64,000 nt of DNA from Ciborinia camelliae (lineage: Eukaryota > Ascomycota > Leotiomycetes > Helotiales > Sclerotiniaceae): assembly GCA_025890175.1 (NCBI GenBank), contig JANPYM010000002.1, positions 4,062,703-4,126,702 on the forward strand. The letters run 5' to 3'. Under the pieces are notes generated by a model. The model had not been told where the DNA came from and searched no databases. It was given only the letters and a program-made list of their open reading frames with translations. A program made the position numbers and the translations under genes. Within the stretch, counting starts at the first letter, position 1; each line of letters begins with the position of its first letter. Positions 56,545-64,000 of the stretch are shown here, piece by piece.

Positions 56545-57248
56545 ATGCCAAACAATAAGAACTTGCAATTCATCTGGCCCAAAGATGGACCAAAGGGTAA
56601 AAGCGGACATCGAGGATTTTGGGGAAGATTGAACAACATTGTAACAAATCGAGGGCCAGATATTTTTGTTGGGAAACAAGGAAGGAGGATACGTCCAGAC
56701 CGATGGCAGAATTGGTAAATATTTCAAGCAAGATATCGCAGTTCGATATAGCTGACCTACCAATAGGGACTCATATCACGATGAATATATGCATGCCCGT
56801 GAAGTAACGGGTCCATTTTCAAGAGATTTCACAAGATATGATCCTTATACGCGGAAATATGTTGAGTGGGAACAGGCTCAAGATTGGAATGGTTATGGTG
56901 TTGGAGACCACCCATGGGAGTATCCACGTTTGACTAGGGATGAATTTAACCAGATTTATCGGACTTATCATCGAGGTCATCAAGTTGATCCTTCCAAGTT
57001 CGAAGATTGGAATCATAACGGTCCCAAAGTAAGTCAAGTCTGAGGGAGACGGTTCCGTCGGTAACTAACAATTGATGCAGAGGTTAAGACAAGAATACGA
57101 TAGTTTTTGGCAAGGAGCACATCGTATAGGAGAAAATCACAAAATTGGCTGGGGCCAACTTCGGGGTCGAAAGAATGAATGGTTGAGGATGCATCAAGAG
57201 TGGCCTGATAATCTCGATTACTGGATGAAACTTCGGGGGATGCCATAG
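56545..57248 (+). CDS. small aromatic-rich orphan protein
   Basis: Three exons, 56545-56714, 56767-57028 and 57081-57248, give 199 residues; both introns are 52 nt with GTAAAT/GTAAGT donors and an AATAG or TGCAG acceptor. The frame is retained across both joins, which supports a real gene. The protein is rich in Trp, Tyr, Arg, Gly and His (RYDPYTRKYVEWEQAQDWN, WGQLRGRKNEWLRMHQ), with no signal peptide, membrane span or domain I know. An upstream in-frame ATG at 56491 would add 18 residues (MFSFFDVFFILRSHSYFD), a hydrophobic start; TTTATTCTCAG there could instead be a leader splice site, so I chose 56545. Function unknown. Confidence 0.65.
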
Positions 57249-57943
57249 GCGGTTGTAGAGACATCCGGACATGATTGAAGAGAATATTGCTAGTATCATG
57301 ACTTCAAATACGAGGAGTCCTTGTTGTTTTTCTGAATTTTTGAAGGTATACTTCTGATTGCGTTTGCCCATAGATTAGAATCAAATATTACCGCAACATG
57401 GTTAACCGCAATCACTCAATCTCAAGAATCAATTTCCTCTCACTCACTTCTTTCTTTATGAAGTCCACCTACAGCCTTCCTACTTTTTGTCAATATTATC
57501 TCATAAATGTCTTTTTGAGCGTATTATATAGGCAGTATGCGAGACGAATTCCCAATCTTCACGGGTTGATTGATTAAATTTTCCATGAGATGGCATGGTA
57601 TGGTATTCACCACGGAAGTCCGAGGATGGATTTTCAGACAGGAGAGGAGATTGGCAATGATAACATGATGATGAGAGTAGAGGGTAGAAGACTCACAATC
57701 GAGACTCGCAATTGGAAATCCACGAGCCTTGAGATCTCACACGCCACATGATCATCATGGAACTTTTGTAAAGTAACATGTGGTGTCTGATATCTTTTCC
57801 CCACTCGCCATTCTTGTTCATACTTCTTTTCTCTGGCAACAACCAATATAGTTGCCCTGCCTGCCCTGCTTGCCCTGCCTGTCTTTAAACCCCCATTCCA
57901 TTCTAGCATATAAGCCCCAGCAAGACGAAGACCTAAAACAATA

Positions 57944-57945
<2 letters not shown>

Positions 57946-57986
<41 letters not shown>
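57946..57986. repeat. (TA)n microsatellite
   Basis: About 41 bases of alternating TA. Confidence 0.95.
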
Positions 57987-57991
<5 letters not shown>

Positions 57992-58548
57992 ATAATAATT
58001 TCAGAAGCCCATAAATTTGACCATTTGCACCATGAGATGCAGGGCATAAATAAACGCTAAAGCGCCACTATAGAGCCAGAACATCATGATCAGGACTAGA
58101 ATCCCGAGGTTCCCGCCACTGATCTAATCTGATCTGGAATTTCATTTCTTCCTTCTTCCTTCTTCCTTTCTTCCTTTCTTCCTCCCTCTCTTTCTTTGTT
58201 TCTTGCATGCGTCGAGCTCCGGGTACTTCGGAGAAATGCGGAGCGTGATGGTGATGAGATCGTCGTCTATATTTCCATCTTGATATTGGTACTGATGTAC
58301 TGATGTACAGATGTACAGATGTGCAGATGTCCTGTATTTACGTTCGATAATGTGCTGTGATGTGATGTGTCCATCTAGATATAACCTTATGTATGTGTGT
58401 ATGTATATACGCCATACCTATCTAGATTGTACAAAAGTGGCAGTACCTATTTATACCATATCCATTCTATATTCAAGTTTAATCTTCAATATACCTAGTA
58501 AGTATATATATTATATATATATATCTGAACACTCATCAATAAAGAGAC

Positions 58549-58720
58549 TACCAATACCAATACCAATACCAATACCAATACCAATACCAATACCAATACC
58601 AATACCAATACCAATACCAATACCAATACCAATACCAATACCAATACCAATACCAATACCAATACCAATACCAATACCAATACCAATACCAATACCAATA
58701 CCAATACCAATACCAATACC
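58549..58720. repeat. (TACCAA)n hexanucleotide repeat
   Basis: About 172 bases, nearly 29 perfect units of TACCAA. Translations of it (PI, IG or VL dipeptides) are not genes. Confidence 0.97.
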
Positions 58721-58804
58721 CAGACAAGACAAGACAAGAGTATCATAGCCTACCTAGTATAAAATTCCCCCGAATCCCCTAAGTTTAAGTTTCTAGTATC
58801 CCTA

Positions 58805-58838
<34 letters not shown>
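58805..58838. repeat. (TA)n microsatellite
   Basis: About 34 bases of alternating TA. Confidence 0.95.
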
Positions 58839-58839
<1 letters not shown>

Positions 58840-59138
58840 GCGCAAGGAGAAGGGAAAAATATCTCCGAGTTATGATATCATGCATTGCATTGCAATGGCT
58901 GGAAAAGAAAAGAAGAGAAGAGAAAAGGAAAGAAAAAGAAAATGTACAGATATACCATATCATATCATTTCTCGCTCGGTATATAGGTACGGTACCTAGT
59001 CTCTGATTTCTGCGTTGTGTTTTGATGTGTTTTCGTGTGTTCTGGTGTGTTCTGGTGTGTTTTGATGTGGTTTTATAGTAATAGTAATAATAATAGTAAA
59101 TAGTAATAGGAAATCTCAAGATGATATCATTTATATGA

Positions 59139-59187
59139 ACAAGAATAAGAACAAGAACAAGAACAAGAATAAGAACAAGAATAAGGA
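59139..59187. repeat. (AAGAAC/AAGAAT)n repeat
   Basis: About eight 6-base units AACAAG/AATAAG. Confidence 0.85.
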
Positions 59188-60429
59188 CATGACTCACTGC
59201 CCGCGTAATTGGTAAGTTACAAAACTTGAATCTTTCTCTTGATCTATCAGATCTCGACCACCGCTTCCTTGCCTTGCGAGTCTTGCGAGTCTGGTCGTTT
59301 TCCTTCTCCTGCTGTATTTGCATACTGTATACTGACATTTTGGTTTTCATTTTCGTTTTCGTGTGTATATCCCCCTTGGATTTATAGATTCTAGTTTATA
59401 ACTTATAGTTTACTTGATTACTTACTACCCCTCAGAACTTAGGGTCCCTTTAATACTCTCAGACCCCCCTCTCCCTTCTTTATATAAACAAGCAAAAAAG
59501 GCGGCTATTTTGATTTTTTCCAACTCGGGGTTTAGGATTTTTTTTTTGGGCGGGATAGAGTGTTAAGGACTGCCCAGGTGAGCTAAAAATGGCTCGGGAG
59601 GGTTGGGGATGAACGGAACGGAATGGTGAATCGAGATATACCTAGTAGATATAGTATCTTGTGTTGCCGAGTCGAGATCTCGAGATACCTAGTTAGGCTG
59701 GGGATTCTTTCATATATTGGAATGGAATTGGGCGGAGGTTCGTTTATTGATATATATTACATATTACATATGAGAAATGAGAAATGAGAAATGAGAAATG
59801 GGGATTGGAGTTTAGGTAGGGAGGGACATGTGAATTATAAACTGAGGGTGCAATCGTGCATGGAAAAGAACTAGAATCACAGACTTTTGTCCGAGTTCAC
59901 CTGTCTGAAAGCAATCCATCTACCTAGGTATTGGCTTCTTCACTTCAAATAAATAAATAAGAAGGAATTACGAACCCAAAGCTACCTACCTAGGTATTCA
60001 TGCCGAAATGGAAGTAAGTAATCGGCGACAAAACCATTGCCGGGACGGGACGGCAACCATTGAAACTTCAAAAAGGTAGTTTTCCGAGCGACCCGCGAAT
60101 CATGTCAATAGGTAGGTAGGTAGGTACCTAGTTTCTGTATTGACAACCGGGTAAAAAAACCCCCCAAACCATTCTAATTATTCTGTAGAACTTAACGCAA
60201 ACAACCAAATATGAAAATGTTGAGGATTCAATCCAAACATCTGTTTCCATCCCATCCCATCTGTAACCTTACACCTAGAGCCCTAGGTAGGTATTTATCT
60301 GAGGGTAAAACATTCCGAGTTTGACACACTATTTCTAGTGGGTTTACGCCATCCGCTTTGCCGAAGTTCAGGAAGAAAAGAATGCCGTACCTGTATAAGG
60401 CTGATCAGTGATGATAAATTCCATTCGGG

Positions 60430-60503
60430 AATCTATACTCGAGTTTCTGTGTTATCTATCCTCGAGTTCCTGTGGTATCTATCCTCGAGTTTCTGTGGTA
60501 TCT
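60430..60503. repeat. three tandem copies of a 28-base unit
   Basis: Three units of the form CTCGAGTTYCTGTG(G/T)TATCTATC; the CTCGAG palindrome recurs every 28 bases. Confidence 0.8.
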
Positions 60504-62266
60504 CCTGTTGTGATATGGTCGTTCATAACACAACACAAGGGTGTTTGAAGATTCACAGCTGACTTGTTGAAATATCTTGTTGCCATAATATACGAGTCAG
60601 GTTCTTCGGAAAATAGATGAAGCAGACGTACGAGATTCGAGTTTGTGTCTGTGATTGAACCCGAGAGGTAGGAATTAAGGATGCGAGAAGGATATGTTTA
60701 TGTATACTAGGTAGGTAATCTTATATGGATACTGTAACCTCAGAATATCGACCATGGATTAAATATATGGCTAGAGTTTACCAGTGGTCAAGAATAAATC
60801 GAGTGGATAGATAAGATGTGATGGGTTCGCTTTGATGGTATAATTTGAAACGATGTTTGAACTCTGCTAGATGGTGATGTGGTTAGATGCTGGTGGTTAG
60901 ATGTTCCAATTTCCCCAGATTCTTACTCATCAATTACCAACTATAGCCTATGTATTAGATGAAGTGATTTGCCATGAACCACACGAGCAATTCCAAAGTT
61001 TAAGACTTTTATCTACCTAACCCTAACCCTAGGTACTTTAAGGAGTTTAAGAGTGATTACCTAGGTATAATTTCGGGGGGTTCCAGACCCTGAAAGCATC
61101 AAAGTTAATTTAAATTGTGAGGAGATTCAGTGTACCCGAACGCTGGAAACAGAGGCCGAGAGCCTGAAAGAGGGTACGGTACCTCAGGTTTCATGGTTTA
61201 ATTCACCGGAAACAGCGGAAACCTAACCTTGAAGATGGATTGATTCGAAGGACCTCGGCATAGGGACCTACGCTACGTTGACCAAGGTACACTTACAATA
61301 CGGAGTACTGTACGGAGTACTCTACTCTTTCTACTTTTTTTGTACACTCACATTCACAATCAACAGTCATCAGTCATCAGTCACCAATCATCATCAATAT
61401 CCATATACATAAAACATCAATATTACCTATATGGGAATTTGGTCAATCGTTCTGGTCAATCATTCTCTTTGAAAGGTTCAAACAGCTCACAGCTCACAGC
61501 AATACCAGCACCAGGACTCTACGTAAATACAGTACATAGGCTATATCTAGGTATCTAACTGTACCTACCTCTATGAGCAAGTCATCCATCGACTCATTAT
61601 TATTATTATCATCATTACAAAGGAAAAAGTTGAAAGAGCAAACAGCTGGAGCTTTCCTTTCCTTTTTTTCTTTCTTTCCTTTCTTTCCTTTCTCCTCTAT
61701 TGACCTCGGGAAGCAAAGGATCGAGAATCGACAATCGACAATCACCCCAAAAATAAATTGACATTAAAAGTTCTTGATCCCATTTTAGCCAATCCAATCT
61801 AAATTTGGTTTCTAACTCCAACCCAACCCAACCCAATTGGAACTCACACGGAGTATCTGGGTGCCCCGGCCTTGACTACTACTTTACTACTTAACTACCT
61901 ACCTCACTCCTGTATGTACTTCGTATGTATCTAATATTAAATTCCGGTTTTTCCTTTTTCCATTGTATTCAACTTGATTCTCTTCTTACTCTGGTTGATC
62001 TAGGTATCTCCTAAAATACTCGGAATACCTTCAATTTCATTCCATTTCAACCTCGAGGACGAAGTATTTCTTGGTCAAAAGAACATCCATCATTGTACAT
62101 AAAAGGAATAAGAATAAGATAACTTCCAAGCTTCTCCCCAGATATATCAATCACCCGCTCATATCCATATACAATCGTGGAGACCCCCATTTTCAACACA
62201 CAGTGGCGCTAGATACCCCGTTTCCACTCATCCTGCACCTCCAAACAACCCAATCCAACCCAACCA

Positions 62267-63411
62267 ATGGCGAGTTCCACATCGGGCGCAGGACATGGAA
62301 CTGATCCTATACAAAACCCCAAGCCATTATCAATCACGACACAACTTGAGATGAGTGAACTTGATACTTCAAGAAACACAATAGACGGCGCAGGAACGTC
62401 GGGTTTACTCAACGATATTTGGATCCCGGAAACATCACCCATAATAACCGATTCCCCATCCTACCCATCCACACCTTCAATTTTACCCACCACGACCAAA
62501 ACAACAACCACAACAAATACGACGACAGAAATGGTTGATTCTTCAAACAAAAAGGGAGGAGTTGAAGATAAAGGGTCCAGATCACAAGAACAATTGACCA
62601 CACCTATCACCACAAACGCATCTTCATCAAACCCTCCCGCGCCTCCACCAGCAACGATGTCCAAAAGCGAAGGCAAAGCCCCTGCAACTGCAGCATCCTC
62701 CAACGCTCAAGATTCCCGAACATCTCGATCACGCCTTGGATCCGATGCCATCGGTCCCTCTACCGATATCATGCCACCAGCAGCTAGTAGCACGATCGAC
62801 GCAGGGCCCTCGCTCATGATTACCCTGTTACTTACATCTGGGGCGCGCCATCCATACAAGATCGATGAGAAATATTTGACCAAACGCGCGGTGGCTGTAC
62901 CGGGCATTACGACAAATGGGAAGAAGGATCCTCTTACTATTAGTGTATATACGCTCAAGGAGTTAATATTGAGGGAGTGGAGAGAGGAATGGGAGACAAA
63001 GCCAACTAGTCCGAGTAGTATACGATTGATATTCTTTGGGAGGTTGTTGGATGATAAGAGTGCTTTGAAAGGTATGTTTTTGATCATTTACAGTTCAGAT
63101 ACGGAAGGGGGATATTTAACTGGGTTGATTATGAGATCCGAATTACTCGATCCAAAGTCTTGCGATGATATCAGAAAGATGATATGAGAAACACGATATA
63201 TATCACAATATTACCAACCGTAAGATGCATCTAGCTAACCTCGACCTTTTCCACAGATTGTAAATTCAACCCCAGCACAGCAAACGTCGTACATATGACG
63301 ATTAGACCCCAAGATCTTGTTGACGAGGAAGATGCATCGAAAGCGAAGTCGATGGGACGAGGTAGAGACGATGGTGAAAGCACCGCGGGTTGCAGATGCG
63401 TTATCCTATGA
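62267..63411 (+). CDS. UBL3/MUB-type prenylated ubiquitin-fold protein
   Basis: Two exons, 62267-63071 and 63257-63411, give 319 residues; the intron (185 nt) is phase 1. Residues 1-180 are a low-complexity Ser/Thr/Pro-rich tail. The ubiquitin-like fold occupies about 181-290: LMITLLLTSGARHPYKI, TISVYTLKELILREWREEW, SIRLIFFGRLLDD and VVHMTIRPQDL. The chain ends CRCVIL, whose last four residues CVIL are a CaaX box ending in Leu, favouring geranylgeranylation. Membrane-anchored ubiquitin-fold proteins (UBL3 in animals, MUB in plants) have the same fold plus CaaX end and act at the plasma membrane without a Gly-Gly conjugation tail. The long N-terminal extension is unlike animal UBL3, which is about 117 residues. 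Confidence 0.85.
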
Positions 63412-64000
63412 GTAACGTAACATCTCGTTGCATCATACATATCATGATTTTAATATGTGGAGACCACACACGCGCGCGCGCGTTATTCGATATCACATCA
63501 CATCACATCGCCATGGATGCTGCAAAGTACAAAATCGAATCTATCTGGAGGTTCCACGCATACCTACCTACCTATTTTCTTTCCCGTCTTCCGTTGAATA
63601 CCTCCCTCCCTACCTATCTACCTACCTACCCAAATAAAGAAGCGATATGATACGATACGATACGATACGTACGATACGATATGATACGAAGCCAGAACTA
63701 CCCAGCACACACATACATATTCATTGTCATAGTCATAGTCATATTCATAGTTCATGTCATAGTCATATTGATCCATCCATTCCGCAGCAAGGAAGGAAGG
63801 AAGGAACGAATCTTCTCATTTCCATTTCCATTTTTCATTTTTCATGTTTCATTTACGAGTTCGAAAGAAAGGCGGAGGGAGGCAGGCGAGAAGGGGCGGG
63901 GGCGGGGGCGTTGCGGAATCGATCGAATTCATGGAATACTTTACATGTTTTTTTTTGCGTTTTTACCTCGTCATTTGTTTTTTTTTTTTTTTTTTTTTTT
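63412..64000. other. gene-free end with simple repeats
   Basis: (CG)n at 63471-63482, TACCTACCTACC tracts at 63560-63630, ACGATACGATACGAT at 63650-63690, GTCATAGTCATAGTCAT at 63726-63770, GGAAGGAAGGAAGG at 63791-63804, GGGGCGGGGGCGGGGGCG at about 63893-63912 and a terminal T-run. Confidence 0.7.

Larger units (their letters stand above)
57249..62266. other. 5 kb gene-free, microsatellite-rich region
   Basis: Contains the listed simple repeats, GAGAAATGAGAAATGAGAAAT at 59772-59798, CTCGAGTTTCTGTG repeats at 60433-60502, CCTAGGTAGG-type motifs (59987, 60110-60130, 60279) and a short CCCTAACCCTA at 61020-61030. No frame has coding character or matching splice signals. This is the largest gene desert in the window. 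Confidence 0.6.

Noticed and set aside
58311..58748. ORFs coding PIPIPI, GIGIGI and VLVLVL repeats
   Set aside because: Frames through the TACCAA array; no start context or non-repeat coding sequence.
61016..61032. Interstitial telomere-like repeat (CCCTAACCCTA)
   Set aside because: Only about two and a half units; too short to be more than chance.

Overview
This is nuclear DNA from a filamentous ascomycete. The genes have short introns (mostly 49-76 nt) with GT-AG ends and TACTAAC-like branch points. There is one dispersed 5S rRNA gene, a Zn2Cys6 zinc cluster and a DUF6604-like gene, and long gene-free stretches are full of CCTAGGTAGGTA-type motifs and microsatellites. This combination suggests Leotiomycetes, probably the Sclerotiniaceae (Botrytis/Sclerotinia/Monilinia type). 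That placement is inference; no marker was compared. The sequence is a draft scaffold with three N gaps (321-1226, 17995-18004, 50502-50511).

Layout. 1-20.5 kb: mostly housekeeping genes. They are an exon fragment cut by the first gap, a Pro/Gln/Tyr-rich glycine-zipper protein (-), a low-complexity orphan (-), a four-exon GYF-domain protein (+), the TPR protein Emw1/TTC27 (+) and an ASC-1/TRIP4 (Rqt4) zinc-finger protein (-). The last two converge. The DNA between and within them appears twice, either side of a 10-N gap, almost certainly because two overlapping contigs were not merged.

20.5-31 kb: a repeat-rich accessory stretch. It holds three inverted-repeat elements: one diverged, one hAT-like with an 8-bp target duplication, one mimp/pogo-like with CAGT ends and TA flanks. 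It also holds three tandem paralogous genes for about 100-residue secreted ten-cysteine proteins, and then a broken adenylate-forming enzyme gene.

31-46 kb: a membrane-anchored kelch protein (-), an Egt2-like PLP enzyme (+), an RNase H with an N-terminal Cys4 motif (+), a DUF6604-like gene with a frameshift and an in-frame stop (+), a possible small membrane ORF, and a secreted protein with a perfect 12-copy VEEGS minisatellite (+).

46-64 kb: pyrroline-5-carboxylate reductase and proline dehydrogenase side by side (+), a 5S rRNA gene, an Hst3/Hst4-type sirtuin whose catalytic domain is split by an insert carrying a Zn2Cys6 cluster (-), a small orphan (+), about 5 kb of microsatellite-rich DNA, and a UBL3/MUB-type prenylated ubiquitin-fold protein (+).

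Working together: P5C reductase and proline dehydrogenase act on the same proline/P5C pair in opposite directions. The three small secreted proteins are one family and are the likeliest host- or microbe-interaction factors here. The rest are mostly independent cell functions: ribosome-quality control, mRNA-linked GYF protein, chromatin deacetylation and membrane ubiquitin-fold protein. Exon joins were placed by hand from splice signals and reading frame; every multi-exon model given as intact keeps one open frame.
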